Part shown: piece by piece, positions 1 through 8,098 of the stretch
Numbering within the stretch: the stretch's first letter is position 1
How the letters are laid out: every line of letters begins with the position of its first letter
Assembly: GCA_000023725.1 (NCBI GenBank)
Contig: CP001673.1
Span: 2,428,342-2,492,341 of the forward strand
Length of the DNA stretch: 64,000 nucleotides
Reading direction: 5' to 3'
DNA from: Flavobacteriaceae bacterium 3519-10
GTDB lineage: Bacteria; Bacteroidota; Bacteroidia; Flavobacteriales; Weeksellaceae
Program-made: the position numbers and the translations under genes
Notes under the pieces: model-generated
What the model was told of the DNA's origin: nothing
The model's database searches: none
The model's input: only the letters and a program-made list of their open reading frames with translations

Positions 1-546
1 ATTACTTTCGGGAATACTTTCGAGGGCTCTCATATCCGCATCTTTAACAGCCGAAGTAACCGGAAGTTCCTGATGAGGAATTTTCGAGGCATCAATGCCA
101 ACGCCCGCTTTCGAGATGTTAATTGCCGCGAGACCAATAAACAAGGCAATGGTTGTAGCGCAATAAAAATAAAGCAATGATTTCCACGCCATTCTTCCGA
201 CTTGCTTTAAATCTGAATGTCCTGCAATTCCATACACTAAGGTCGCAAACAAAATGGGGCCTACAATGGTCTTTACCAAGCGGATGAATCCCTGACTTAA
301 CGGCTGAAGGGCCAATGCGACGCCTGGATAATCTCTACCTACGATAACGCCAATCACAATGCTGATCAGGATCCAGGTGGTTAAATTCTTTCTCATAAGT
401 GCATACGTCACCATCCCCAAAACAAAAAGTAAATGCCCAAACGCCAGATAATCTTCCGGCAACGGATTCAGCATATTAATTGCGTGGAGAATAACCACAA
501 CTGTTAATGTAAAAAACGGAAAAATCTGTAAGAATCTGGATTTCAT
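1..546 (-). CDS. Dicarboxylate/amino acid:cation symporter, N-terminal part (cut by window edge)
   Basis: An open frame begins at the ATG at 546 and runs without a stop to base 1, giving 182 residues; the rest lies outside the window. The translation is hydrophobic, with about five membrane segments (near residues 5-22, 33-50, 54-72, 90-108 and 118-138). Features such as ILISIVIGVIVG, LVKTIVGPILFATLVYGIAG and a following KQVGRMAWKSLLYF are typical of the DAACS/SDF (GltP/DctA) symporter family, which takes up dicarboxylates or acidic amino acids with H+ or Na+ through the inner membrane. The substrate cannot be told because the binding hairpins are in the missing C-terminal half. Transcription runs out of the window to the left. 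The family call is firm; the substrate is open. Confidence 0.85.
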   Translation of the reverse strand, partial: MKSRFLQIFPFFTLTVVVILHAINMLNPLPEDYLAFGHLLFVLGMVTYALMRKNLTTWILISIVIGVIVGRDYPGVALALQPLSQGFIRLVKTIVGPILFATLVYGIAGHSDLKQVGRMAWKSLLYFYCATTIALFIGLAAINISKAGVGIDASKIPHQELPVTSAVKDADMRALESIPESN

Positions 547-684
547 ATATTTTTTCTAAAGGTCAACAAATATAGATATGTTTTTCGAAAAAATATTACA
601 TCCCGCTGCCAGAACAGAAAACTCGAGCCACATTTGCTGCCTCAACGACAAATAATACAGCAATTATATTAATCAGACAGCACA

Positions 685-714
685 AAAAACCCCTGAAAAT
701 AATTCCGGGGGTTT
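685..714 (-). terminator. Rho-independent terminator behind the BON/SH3b gene
   Basis: AAACCCC (687-693) pairs with GGGGGTTT (707-714) across an A/T-rich loop. Read on the minus strand the hairpin is followed by a T-rich run. It lies 20 bases past the stop of the BON/SH3b gene and separates it from the symporter gene. Confidence 0.7.
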
Positions 715-733
715 ATGATTAAATTTTCTAAGC

Positions 734-1153
734 TTATGCCCGCAAGTATCGCGAATACGCATATCCTTCTTCGCCATCGGCAGTGCGCACTTTCCACCAA
801 TCATCGGAAGTCTGCTCCACGAGGGTTACAGTTTCGCCTTTATTCGCTTTTCCTATGATAGTAGCGTCCGTTGATGGCTCCTGACGGAGGTTTAGGTTTG
901 AATTTTCGGTTGCCACCGTGAGCGATGCGCCGGACGAAAGGCCCGAAACCTGAACATTCAGATTGATGTCGGAGGCCGAATAGGTGGTATCAATTGCTCC
1001 AAGCGCGTTCCACACGGTGTCTTTTACCGCAGTGGAGGCCGCGTCTCCGGAAACATAAAGAATTCCGTTCTGCTCGGTTACCTGAAGGTTGCGTACTCCG
1101 GCCGACTGTGCGGCAGAAATAACCCCTGCATATTTATCCTGTAATGTGCTCAT
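734..1153 (-). CDS. BON-like domain plus SH3b domain protein, probably cytoplasmic
   Basis: About 139 residues from the ATG at 1153. A TTG two codons upstream (1159) could also be read as a start, but it abuts the stop of the upstream gene and ATG is preferred. Residues 1-70 have the BON-type pattern (VRNLQVTEQNGILYVSG followed by a helix and INLNVQV). Residues about 78-139 form an SH3b-type domain (NLNLRQEPSTDATIIG, then GETVTLVEQ and DDWWKVRT). No signal peptide is visible, so it is probably cytoplasmic, whereas its partner upstream is a lipoprotein. The architecture recalls the cytoplasmic BON-LysM protein Kbp/YgaU of E. coli, which binds potassium; that parallel is inference. The gene follows the BON lipoprotein gene with six bases between stop and ATG, so they are likely co-transcribed. 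Confidence 0.75.
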   Translation of the reverse strand: MSTLQDKYAGVISAAQSAGVRNLQVTEQNGILYVSGDAASTAVKDTVWNALGAIDTTYSASDINLNVQVSGLSSGASLTVATENSNLNLRQEPSTDATIIGKANKGETVTLVEQTSDDWWKVRTADGEEGYAYSRYLRA

Positions 1154-1159
1154 ATTCAA

Positions 1160-1639
1160 TTATTTTACGGTGTAATTATAATTTACGGTTCCGGCCTGAA
1201 GCGCATCAACAGACATTTTTATCTTACGTGCCTGCTCCGGAGATACGTTTCCGGTAAGTGTAAGTTCGCCATTCACCACTTCTACATTAACAGACGGAAA
1301 ATCCTTTACGGCATCAGCTACTTTTTGCTGTACGGCAGGATCAACTGCAGAAACTGTTTCTACAACGGGAGCAGCTGCAATGGTAGACATATCCATAACC
1401 TCCTTAATTCCCGGAATTGCTTTCAGGGAGGCAAGCATCTGATCTCTTGATGCTTCATCGGCAAATGTACCGCTGAGATGAGCCGTACCATCCTTTACCT
1501 CAACAGACGCGTTAGGATTGGAAGTGACTACCGTTGTAGCCTGAGTTTGAAGTTCGGCATCAGTTACTTTCTTTTTACATGCGACAGTACCGAAGGAAAC
1601 TGCCAGAGCCAGAGCGGCCATTGCGAGTGCTTTTTTCAT
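1160..1639 (-). CDS. Lipoprotein with two BON domains
   Basis: 159 residues. The N-terminus is a lipoprotein signal peptide with a Lys pair, a hydrophobic stretch and the lipobox GTVAC (Cys at residue 21). Two BON repeats follow, near residues 28-90 and 98-158, each with the pattern of an alpha helix, a strand such as NASVEVKDGTAHLSG or VNVEVVNGELTLTG, then a helix and a final strand. BON domains are about 60 residues long and are found in periplasmic or envelope stress proteins of the OsmY type. The role here is presumably envelope-associated, but no ligand is known. It is the first gene of a two-gene unit with the BON/SH3b gene. Confidence 0.8.
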   Translation of the reverse strand: MKKALAMAALALAVSFGTVACKKKVTDAELQTQATTVVTSNPNASVEVKDGTAHLSGTFADEASRDQMLASLKAIPGIKEVMDMSTIAAAPVVETVSAVDPAVQQKVADAVKDFPSVNVEVVNGELTLTGNVSPEQARKIKMSVDALQAGTVNYNYTVK

Positions 1640-1806
1640 AGTTAATTCTTTTATTGATTATAAGACGAATTCAAATTTAGTTAATAATAATGATGCCAAA
1701 GATTTAATTATATTAAACTTTTCTTAATATAAGCATCCTTCATTAGACGATTATCAAAAAACGGTTGCAACCACGCAATTCATTAAAAATCTGCGGGTTA
1801 TTCCTA

Positions 1807-2421
1807 TTAAACCTCGTCGATGCTGCGGAACGTGAGGTTGATCCGCGGTGTCAGTATCTTTCTCGCTGGCGGAAGCCGGTGTTGCCAAAAACTTTGGGTT
1901 TCATTTTTCATTACAAGCAGGCTCCCGTGTTCTAAAACGGTTTCCACTTTGTCGGCGGTGTGTTTATGTTTGAACAGAAACCTGCGTTCTGCGCCCAAAC
2001 TCAGCGAGGCAATCGCTCCGTTTTTCTTAAGATCTTTTTCGGCGTCGCTGTGCCAACCCATGCCTTCTTCACCCGAATGATAAAGGTTCAGAAGGCAGGA
2101 ATTAAATGCTTCGCCCGTGGCATTTTCAACCATTTTTTTAAGTTTCAACAGCGTGGCGGTCCACGGAATTGCTGTTTTGGTGGATTTCGAATAGGTATAA
2201 CTGAATTCGCGGTCACCATACCACGCAACTTTTCGTTTGGTGATCATTGTCTTCCCAAAAATAACGGCTTCATCATTTTTCCATTCAATGTTGTCTAAAA
2301 GGTCCTGGTAAATGCTGCTAGATTCATCTTCGCTTAAAATCTTTCCATAATAATTTACGGTTCCATCTTTTGGCAACAGATTAAGATTTGGATCGGAAAT
2401 ATTATCAAATAAGCTCATCAT
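1807..2421 (-). CDS. AlkB-like 2-oxoglutarate/Fe(II) dioxygenase (alkylated DNA repair)
   Basis: 204 residues, the usual length for the ALKBH2/3-like bacterial proteins. The iron ligands are visible: H124 and D126 in GWHSDAE and H181 in WQHRLPP. The 2-oxoglutarate-binding RxNxTxR motif is RINLTFR at 193-199. Members oxidatively remove methyl groups from N1-methyladenine and N3-methylcytosine in DNA or RNA. Two ATGs lie in tandem (2421 and 2418), and either could start. The gene is divergent from the CocE-type hydrolase gene, with 60 bases between them. No adaptive-response regulator lies nearby. The family call is firm; the substrate range is inferred. Confidence 0.9.
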   Translation of the reverse strand: MMSLFDNISDPNLNLLPKDGTVNYYGKILSEDESSSIYQDLLDNIEWKNDEAVIFGKTMITKRKVAWYGDREFSYTYSKSTKTAIPWTATLLKLKKMVENATGEAFNSCLLNLYHSGEEGMGWHSDAEKDLKKNGAIASLSLGAERRFLFKHKHTADKVETVLEHGSLLVMKNETQSFWQHRLPPARKILTPRINLTFRSIDEV

Positions 2422-2481
2422 CGCGCTGTTTACAAGTTAAATTTCTAATTTTTTTTATATTTTCGGTCAAAATTAACATTC

Positions 2482-4338
2482 ATGAAAAAACTCCTGCAAT
2501 TTGCACTCCTGTTCTGTTTTCTGTCGGTGGCCGCACAGACGCGCCCTGACAATACATTTGTTAAAGAAAAATTCACCAAGCAGGAAGTTTACATCCCAAT
2601 GCGGGACGGCGTAAAATTATTTACTGCGATTTACATTCCAAAAGATATCTCGAAGGCTCAAAAATATCCATTTATCATGCAGCGCACCTGCTACAGCATT
2701 GCTCCGTACGGTGAAAACGAATACCGTGCGTCACTTGGACCGAATAAATTTTTAATGAATGACAAGTACATTTTTGTGTATCAGGATGTTCGTGGACGTT
2801 ATATGAGCGAGGGAACCTTCACCAATATGACGCCACAAGTGGAGCGTAAAACCAAAAAAGATGTTGATGAAAGCACGGACACTTACGATACGATCGAATG
2901 GTTACTCAAAAATATTAAAAACAATAACGGCAAAGTGGGCCAATACGGCACTTCTTATCCCGGATTTTACACCGCTGCGGGGATATTGGCGGACCATCCG
3001 GCGCTGGTAGCTTCTTCGCCCCAGGCTCCAATTTCAGATTTCTGGAATGACGATTTTCTGCACAATGGCAAGTTTATGCTGGGTTACTTCAGGACTTTTC
3101 CGGTTTTCGGCGTCCAAAAGACAAAAGCTGAAAATAAGGCTTGGTACAGCGACAGTATGATAAAATCCACTTCAGAGGACGGCTTAAAGTTTTACCGCGA
3201 AATGGGAACGCTGAAAGACGGCTATGATAAGTACTACAAAGACAACTTTTTTATGACCGAAATTATGAATCATCCGAACTATGATGAATTGTGGCAAAAA
3301 AGAAGTCTGCTTCCGCACCTGAAAAACGTGAAGCACGCAGTGATGACCGTCGGCGGATGGTACGATGCCGAAGATCTGTCCGGACCTCTAAATATTTATA
3401 AAACCATTGAGAAAACGAGCCCAAAAGCTAAAAACACCATCGTGATGGGACCATTCTCGCACGGCGCCTGGGGACGCGAAACCGGAAAACATTTCCACAA
3501 CGAGATCTATTTTGGGGACAGCATCGCGACGTATTATCAGAAAAATTTGGAAACGAAATTTTTCAGTCATTATTTAAAAGGAAATACGAAGGCAGACGCT
3601 GGATTACCGGAAGCGGCGATGTACGACACCGGAAAAAAAGAGTGGAAAGAATTTGACCTTTATCCACCCAAAAACACCGCGAAAATAAATTTTTATCTCG
3701 CAGACGGCACACTCAAACAAGCCGCGGGCAACACGGCATCCGAATATTTCAGTGATCCGAACAATCCGGTTTTAAGTTCAGATAATCTGAAAGACTTCAA
3801 TGGTTTCACGCCACGAAATTATATGAGCGAAGACCAGCGTTTTGCTGTGGGAAGGCCGGATGTGATCACATTCACAACCAATGTACTCACGGAAGACCTC
3901 ACTTTTGCAGGCGAAATTTTAGCCAAACTTAATATTTCCTCTACTTCTACCGATGCAGATTTTGCCGTAAAACTCATCGATGTTTACCCGGAAGATTTTA
4001 AACCAACAGAAAAGAAAGAAGGCGTGGTTTACGGAAACTACCACCAGATGGTGCGCAGCGAAATAATGCCTGCAAGATTCCGCAACTCACGCGAAAAACC
4101 GGAGGCACTAGTTCCGAACCAAAAAACGGCTGTGAATTTCCGCCTGCAGGATGTGGTTCATACGTTTAAAAAAGGCCATAAAATCCAGATTCAGATTTCG
4201 AGCACCTGGTTTCCGCTGTTTTCAGTAAACCCACAGAAATTTATGGCCAATCCTAATTTGGCTACCAAAGAAGATTATACAAAAGCTTTCATCAAAGTTT
4301 TTGGCGATAGTTCCATAGAAGTTGATGTTTTGAAATAA
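2482..4338 (+). CDS. CocE/NonD family alpha/beta hydrolase, secreted (S15-like acylase or ester hydrolase)
   Basis: 618 residues with a cleavable signal peptide (about residues 1-19, ending near AAQT). The N-terminal domain carries the serine elbow GTSYPG (Ser near residue 157), the Asp in GGWYDAEDL (near 293) and the His in GPFSHGAWG (near 326). This is the catalytic triad of the CocE/glutaryl-7-ACA acylase/alpha-amino-acid ester hydrolase group. The C-terminal 200 residues form the jelly-roll domain typical of X-Pro dipeptidyl-peptidase C-terminal regions. It probably hydrolyses acyl-amino or ester substrates in the periplasm or outside the cell. The substrate cannot be deduced. The gene stands alone and is followed by a strong terminator. 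Confidence 0.88.
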   Translation: MKKLLQFALLFCFLSVAAQTRPDNTFVKEKFTKQEVYIPMRDGVKLFTAIYIPKDISKAQKYPFIMQRTCYSIAPYGENEYRASLGPNKFLMNDKYIFVYQDVRGRYMSEGTFTNMTPQVERKTKKDVDESTDTYDTIEWLLKNIKNNNGKVGQYGTSYPGFYTAAGILADHPALVASSPQAPISDFWNDDFLHNGKFMLGYFRTFPVFGVQKTKAENKAWYSDSMIKSTSEDGLKFYREMGTLKDGYDKYYKDNFFMTEIMNHPNYDELWQKRSLLPHLKNVKHAVMTVGGWYDAEDLSGPLNIYKTIEKTSPKAKNTIVMGPFSHGAWGRETGKHFHNEIYFGDSIATYYQKNLETKFFSHYLKGNTKADAGLPEAAMYDTGKKEWKEFDLYPPKNTAKINFYLADGTLKQAAGNTASEYFSDPNNPVLSSDNLKDFNGFTPRNYMSEDQRFAVGRPDVITFTTNVLTEDLTFAGEILAKLNISSTSTDADFAVKLIDVYPEDFKPTEKKEGVVYGNYHQMVRSEIMPARFRNSREKPEALVPNQKTAVNFRLQDVVHTFKKGHKIQIQISSTWFPLFSVNPQKFMANPNLATKEDYTKAFIKVFGDSSIEVDVLK

Positions 4339-4486
4339 CAAGAGCCAGGTAAAAAGTAAAAAGGCAAAGTGTTACCACATAAAAAACCGAAAGCATTTCT
4401 AATTTTTAGAAATGCTTTCAGTTTTTAAAACTTAGACCCTACTTTATACTTGGCTCTTTTTACTTGGTTCTTTTCACTTTGCTCGT
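4339..4486. repeat. Intergenic region built of degenerate AGCCAAGTAAAAAG units around a terminator
   Basis: On the left (4340-4372) the plus strand reads agagccaggtaaaaagt and aaaaaggcaaagtg. On the right (4449-4483) the minus strand reads gcaaagtgaaaagaacc and aagtaaaaagagccaag. These are diverged copies of one short unit in opposite orientation, flanking the central terminator hairpin. No ORF is supported here. Confidence 0.55.
4389..4425. terminator. Bidirectional terminator between CocE-type hydrolase and agmatinase genes
   Basis: A perfect 12-bp inverted repeat, GAAAGCATTTCT (4389-4400) and AGAAATGCTTTC (4408-4419), has a 7-base loop and A/T runs on both sides (aaaaaacc before, agttttt after). 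It lies between two convergent genes, so it can end both transcripts. Confidence 0.85.
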
Positions 4487-5341
4487 TTACTTAGAAGTCA
4501 AATGATAGTAAGCCAACATTTTATAGTACAGTTTTGCCGCAAGGAAAGCACTTGGTTTAGGCATCGGCGAATCCATTAATTCCACGATATCAAAAGCTAC
4601 GACATTGCATTTTTCGAACACTTTTTTCAAGAGCTCCAAAGTTGGATACCATTGCAGGCCGCCCGGCTCAGGAGTTCCGGTTGACGGCGCGATTGACGGA
4701 TCAAATGCATCAAGATCAATCGTGATGTAAACATTTCCTGAAACTTTTGCGAGCACATCGTCGATCCAGTTCGGGTTTGTAGCGATTCCGTGCGCCCAGA
4801 AACACTGTTCTTGATTTACATGTTCCATTTCTTCAGCGTCCATAGAACGGATCCCGACCTGAACAAGATTGTGTTTTTTGCTGGCTTCATACACCGCGCA
4901 GGCGTGATTTGAGGTTGAACCATGAAAATCAGGTCTTAAATCGGTATGTGCATCGAGCTGCAATACGGTGAGGTTTTCATATTTCTCTCCTACCGCACGG
5001 ATCGAACCGATCGAAACAGAGTGTTCACCGCCGAAAAGCGTAAACAATTTACCGTCGTGGTTAAGAAGTTCTTTTGTTTTCTGATAAACCGCTTCGGTCA
5101 TTGCCTCCGGAGTGGAATTTTCTGAAATTTCGCCTGCCAGATACACGCCTTCCAAATAAGGTTCTGTACGGGTTTCAATATCGAAAAGCTCCATATTTTC
5201 AGAAGCGTCGAGGAAAAGTTCAGGGCCTTTATCTGCACCCTTGCCCCAAGTTGAAGTTCCGTCGTAAGGCACGGTTACCAGCATTACTTTCGAGTTTTCT
5301 AAGGTGGCGTTTTCTTCGGGAATTCCAGCGTATGTTTTCAT
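4487..5341 (-). CDS. speB: Agmatinase (agmatine ureohydrolase)
   Basis: 284 residues, normal for the ureohydrolase (arginase/agmatinase) family. All binuclear manganese ligands are visible: H107 in GGEHS, D130/H132/D134 in DAHTD, and D209/D211 in ITIDLDAFDPS. The stretch TGTPEPGGL is characteristic of agmatinases rather than arginases. The enzyme splits agmatine into putrescine and urea. The arginine decarboxylase that makes agmatine lies 1.3 kb away on the same strand (6603-7994), separated by two plus-strand genes, so together they give the two-step arginine-to-putrescine route. The start is the ATG at 5341, as MKTYAGIPEE begins in line with family members. Agmatinase is preferred over arginase because of this context. 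Confidence 0.9.
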   Translation of the reverse strand: MKTYAGIPEENATLENSKVMLVTVPYDGTSTWGKGADKGPELFLDASENMELFDIETRTEPYLEGVYLAGEISENSTPEAMTEAVYQKTKELLNHDGKLFTLFGGEHSVSIGSIRAVGEKYENLTVLQLDAHTDLRPDFHGSTSNHACAVYEASKKHNLVQVGIRSMDAEEMEHVNQEQCFWAHGIATNPNWIDDVLAKVSGNVYITIDLDAFDPSIAPSTGTPEPGGLQWYPTLELLKKVFEKCNVVAFDIVELMDSPMPKPSAFLAAKLYYKMLAYYHLTSK

Positions 5342-5471
5342 GTGAAATTTTAGATTTTAATGTTTAAATTTTGGATTTCCAAAGGTAAAAAAAAGCGGTT
5401 GTAATTGGCAGCCATTTTTTGGCCCTCAGAATTTCAAGAAAAATGCTTAACTTTAAGTCAAACCTAAAAAG

Positions 5472-5681
5472 ATGGAAACAAATAACTATGGAAATGATGG
5501 TGCGAACTGGATTTGGGGTGTTTTCTACTACAACAAAAGCGATAAGCGAATTTTTCCACCTAAGCGGATTCCCTGGATGGGATGGACGGTGAATTTCGCC
5601 AATTGGAAATCCATCCTTGCTTTGGTGGTGGTAATAGCTATTTTCTTTGGATTAATGTGGTTCATTGTAGCTAACCTGTAA
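5472..5681 (+). CDS. Small membrane protein with DUF5808 domain
   Basis: 69 residues. The first half is polar and aromatic (WIWGVFYYNKSDKRIFPPKR followed by GWTVNFAN), which fits the DUF5808 pattern of a W..G.FY.N..D.R.F.PKR...GWT.NFA signature. The second half is one transmembrane helix (about residues 47-66). Function is unknown; in other bacteria this domain appears in small membrane proteins, often fused to DUF1648-type proteins. It lies 57 bases ahead of the HAD gene on the same strand, although the HAD gene has its own -7 motif. Confidence 0.75.
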   Translation: METNNYGNDGANWIWGVFYYNKSDKRIFPPKRIPWMGWTVNFANWKSILALVVVIAIFFGLMWFIVANL

Positions 5682-5715
5682 AATTTTCCGCTTAAAAATC
5701 TAAGTGCGCTTTTTC

Positions 5716-5723
5716 TACCTTTG
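5716..5723 (+). promoter_or_regulatory. Bacteroidetes -7 promoter motif TACCTTTG ahead of the HAD gene
   Basis: TACCTTTG matches TAnnTTTG exactly and ends 14 bases before the ATG at 5738, so the leader would be only about ten bases. No clear -33 TTG was seen at the right distance. Confidence 0.5.
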
Positions 5724-5737
5724 CGCAAATTCTGAAT

Positions 5738-6403
5738 ATGCCATTAAAAGCAATACTCTTCGATATGGACGGTGTAATTGTAGACACTGAACCACTACAC
5801 CGTAAAGGGTATTTCCAAATGTTCGAGAATCTGAATATTTCGGTTTCCGAAGAACTTTATACCAGTTTCACGGGCTCATCAACGCAAAAAGTTTGCACAA
5901 CACTTGTTGAAAAATTTAATCTGAATTCAACGCACGAAGAGTTAGCTTCAATAAAACGCCGGTATTTTAAACATTATTTTGATCATGATGTGGATTTCGA
6001 TCTACTTCCAGGCGTTAAAAACCTTATCGAAAACTATTACAACAACGGGCTGAAGCTTATTCTCGCCTCATCGGCGCACATGAATACAATTAACTGGGTT
6101 TTTGAGAAATTCGGACTTGAAAAATATTTTTCCGCGAAAATCAGCGGCGCAAGTCTGAAAGAATCAAAACCTCATCCCGAAATCTTTCAGCTAGCCGCAA
6201 AAATGGCGGGCGAACCTAAAGAAAACTGCCTTGTGATAGAAGATTCCACGAACGGAATTCTTGCCGCGCACGCTGCCGGAATTTTTTGTGTGGCGTATAA
6301 AAGTGAACATTCTCTTGATCAGGATTACAGCAAAGCGAATCTTGTAATTTCAGATTTCTCAGAGATTGAAATGGGGAAGATTGAAAAATTTTTTGGGAAA
6401 TAA
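5738..6403 (+). CDS. HAD-superfamily hydrolase, subfamily IA (beta-phosphoglucomutase-like)
   Basis: 221 residues. Motif I is DMDGVIVDTEP with the nucleophile Asp9 and acid/base Asp11. Motif II is the Ser pair in ILASSAH, motif III the Lys in KESKPHPEIF, and motif IV the acidic pair in VIEDSTNG. A helical cap lies between motifs I and II (about residues 18-85), as in subfamily IA. Enzymes of this type are phosphatases or phosphomutases on sugar phosphates and similar small molecules. The DMDGVIVDTEP form is common in beta-phosphoglucomutase and GS1-like phosphatases, and the substrate cannot be fixed from sequence. It is a short-leader gene after DUF5808 and convergent with the arginine decarboxylase gene. 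Confidence 0.87.
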   Translation: MPLKAILFDMDGVIVDTEPLHRKGYFQMFENLNISVSEELYTSFTGSSTQKVCTTLVEKFNLNSTHEELASIKRRYFKHYFDHDVDFDLLPGVKNLIENYYNNGLKLILASSAHMNTINWVFEKFGLEKYFSAKISGASLKESKPHPEIFQLAAKMAGEPKENCLVIEDSTNGILAAHAAGIFCVAYKSEHSLDQDYSKANLVISDFSEIEMGKIEKFFGK

Positions 6404-6486
6404 GTGGTGTGAGAGCGCGAGCGAAGCGAGCGCCGAAAAGTGTCTTTGTAGCGACCTGCGGTGGCAACACAAAACGCTTGATCTTA

Positions 6487-6562
6487 TAGCCCCGATTGTA
6501 ATGAAAATCCTTTTTTGTCTCGTTTACAAACGAGACAAAAAAGATTGTAATGGAAAGCGGGA
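6487..6562. repeat. Palindromic intergenic element, copy 1
   Basis: The left flank is tagccccgattgtaatgaaa and the right flank is gattgtaatggaaagcggga. Between them is a perfect 16-bp inverted repeat CTTTTTTGTCTCGTTT (6510-6525) and AAACGAGACAAAAAAG (6528-6543) with a 2-base spacer. The same architecture (tagccc-g-at, ATCCTTTTTT, variable core, AAAA-A-GAT, gg-agcggg) returns at 17897-17975 and, with a changed left flank, near 44991-45090. It sits between two convergent genes. Confidence 0.75.
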
Positions 6563-6569
6563 ACGTATA

Positions 6570-6600
6570 AAAAAAGGAGCAACTATTTTGTTGCTCCTAA
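6570..6600 (-). terminator. Terminator of the arginine decarboxylase gene
   Basis: GGAGCAAC (6576-6583) pairs with GTTGCTCC (6590-6597), with an A-run at 6569-6575 that reads as a T-run on the minus strand. It starts six bases past the stop codon at 6603. Confidence 0.88.
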
Positions 6601-6602
6601 TT

Positions 6603-7994
6603 TTAATATCCTAATAACTTCAGTACGTCTTCCGGCCGCTGTTCCTCGCGGAAAACTTCGTAAGTGAAGTTGCCTTCTTCGTCTTTATTGATCAGAATGT
6701 GCTTTGGCTGCGGCATCAGACAGTGATGAACGCCGCCGTAACCGCCAATAGTTTCCTGGTACGCACCCGTGTGGAAAAACCCGATGTAAAGCGGTTTGGT
6801 ATCGCTGAAAACCGGCAGATAAATCGCGTTGGTATGTTGTTCTGAATTATAGTAATCGTCTGAATCACAGGTTAATCCGCCAAGAAAAACACGTTCATAA
6901 GTGTCGTCCCAACGGTTCAGCGGTAACATGATAAAGTGACGCGAAATTGCCCATGTATCCGGCAAAGTCGTCATGAACGATGAGTCGATCATGTTCCATT
7001 TTTCCCGGTCGTTCTGGCGTTTCTGAGAAATGATTTTGTAAAGGTTTCCGCCGCTTTCCCCAACGGTAAAACTACCGAATTCGGTATAGATGTTTGGCTC
7101 TTCAACGCCTTCTTCTTCACAGAATTTCTTGATCTGCGACACGATTTCATTCACCATATACTGGTAATCGTAATCGAAATTCAGAGATGTTTTGATCGGA
7201 AAACCACCACCGATATTGAGTGAATCTACTTCCGGCGCGATTTTCTTAAGTCTCGCATACACTCGGAGACATTTGTAAAGTTCGTTCCAGTAATAGGCGG
7301 TATCCTTGATTCCTGTGTTGATGAAAAAATGCAGCATCTTAAGCCGCGCATTAGGATGTTCCGCAATTTTCTGGCTGTAATAGGGGATGATGTCCTTGTA
7401 TCCAATCCCTAATCTTGAAGTATAGAATTCGAATTTGGGTTCTTCTTCGGAAGCGATTCTGATTCCGATATTGAACGTCGTGTCAATACTTTCGGTGAGT
7501 TTATCGAGTTCGCGGTAGTTATCGAGTACGGGAACTATATTCTGGAAACCACTGTTGATGAGGTCTGAAATTTTTGCGAGATAATCATCAGTTTTGAAAC
7601 CGTTGCAGATCACCTCGACATCTTTATCATATTTTCCTTTGTCGTAGAGCGCCTTCACGATGTCCATATCATAGGCCGACGAAGTTTCAATCGAAATATC
7701 ATTTTTCAGCGCTTCCTCAAGCACAAACGCAAACTGGCTCGACTTCGTGCAATAGCAGTAGCGATAGCCTTTTTTGTAATCATTTTTCTCGATGGCTTCT
7801 TTAAACCAGGCTTTTGCGCGCTGAATATTCATCGAGATTTTAGGCAGATAATTAAACTTCAGCGGCGTGCCAAATTGCTCTACCACGTCCATCAGAGGTA
7901 TATCGTGAAACAGAAGCGTATTCTCCGAGACATTAAATTCTTCTGTCGGAAAATACAAAGTCTGGTCGATAAGTTCTGAATATTTAATTTTCAT
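6603..7994 (-). CDS. speA: Arginine decarboxylase, PLP-dependent, fold type III
   Basis: 463 residues, the compact form seen in Bacteroidetes rather than the 630-residue E. coli SpeA. The likely PLP lysine is K84 in YCYCTKSSQF. The phosphate-binding glycine loop is LNIGGGFPIK (260-268), another conserved patch is YTEFGSFTVGESGG (303-316), and the catalytic Cys-Asp is in LTCDSDD (C376, D377). The enzyme turns arginine into agmatine with loss of CO2; the nearby agmatinase continues to putrescine. Diaminopimelate or carboxynorspermidine decarboxylases share this fold, but the length, the CDSDD motif and the agmatinase neighbour favour arginine. The start is the ATG at 7994. A terminator follows directly. 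Confidence 0.87.
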   Translation of the reverse strand: MKIKYSELIDQTLYFPTEEFNVSENTLLFHDIPLMDVVEQFGTPLKFNYLPKISMNIQRAKAWFKEAIEKNDYKKGYRYCYCTKSSQFAFVLEEALKNDISIETSSAYDMDIVKALYDKGKYDKDVEVICNGFKTDDYLAKISDLINSGFQNIVPVLDNYRELDKLTESIDTTFNIGIRIASEEEPKFEFYTSRLGIGYKDIIPYYSQKIAEHPNARLKMLHFFINTGIKDTAYYWNELYKCLRVYARLKKIAPEVDSLNIGGGFPIKTSLNFDYDYQYMVNEIVSQIKKFCEEEGVEEPNIYTEFGSFTVGESGGNLYKIISQKRQNDREKWNMIDSSFMTTLPDTWAISRHFIMLPLNRWDDTYERVFLGGLTCDSDDYYNSEQHTNAIYLPVFSDTKPLYIGFFHTGAYQETIGGYGGVHHCLMPQPKHILINKDEEGNFTYEVFREEQRPEDVLKLLGY

Positions 7995-8098
7995 TCTTTA
8001 GAAATATTTGGAATTAAAAAGGGTAAAAAAGTGTCGTGGAAAATGACTGCAAAATTGCGTAAAAAAGTTGGTTTTTTCGGCCAAAATTTTTGTTAAAA

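Noticed and set aside
1157-1159. TTG as start of the BON/SH3b gene
   Set aside because: An ATG two codons later avoids abutting the upstream stop and fits the domain start better.
6408-6435. gcgcgagcgaagcgagcgc looked like a palindrome
   Set aside because: It reads as direct gcgag repeats, not as an inverted repeat, so no hairpin was called.
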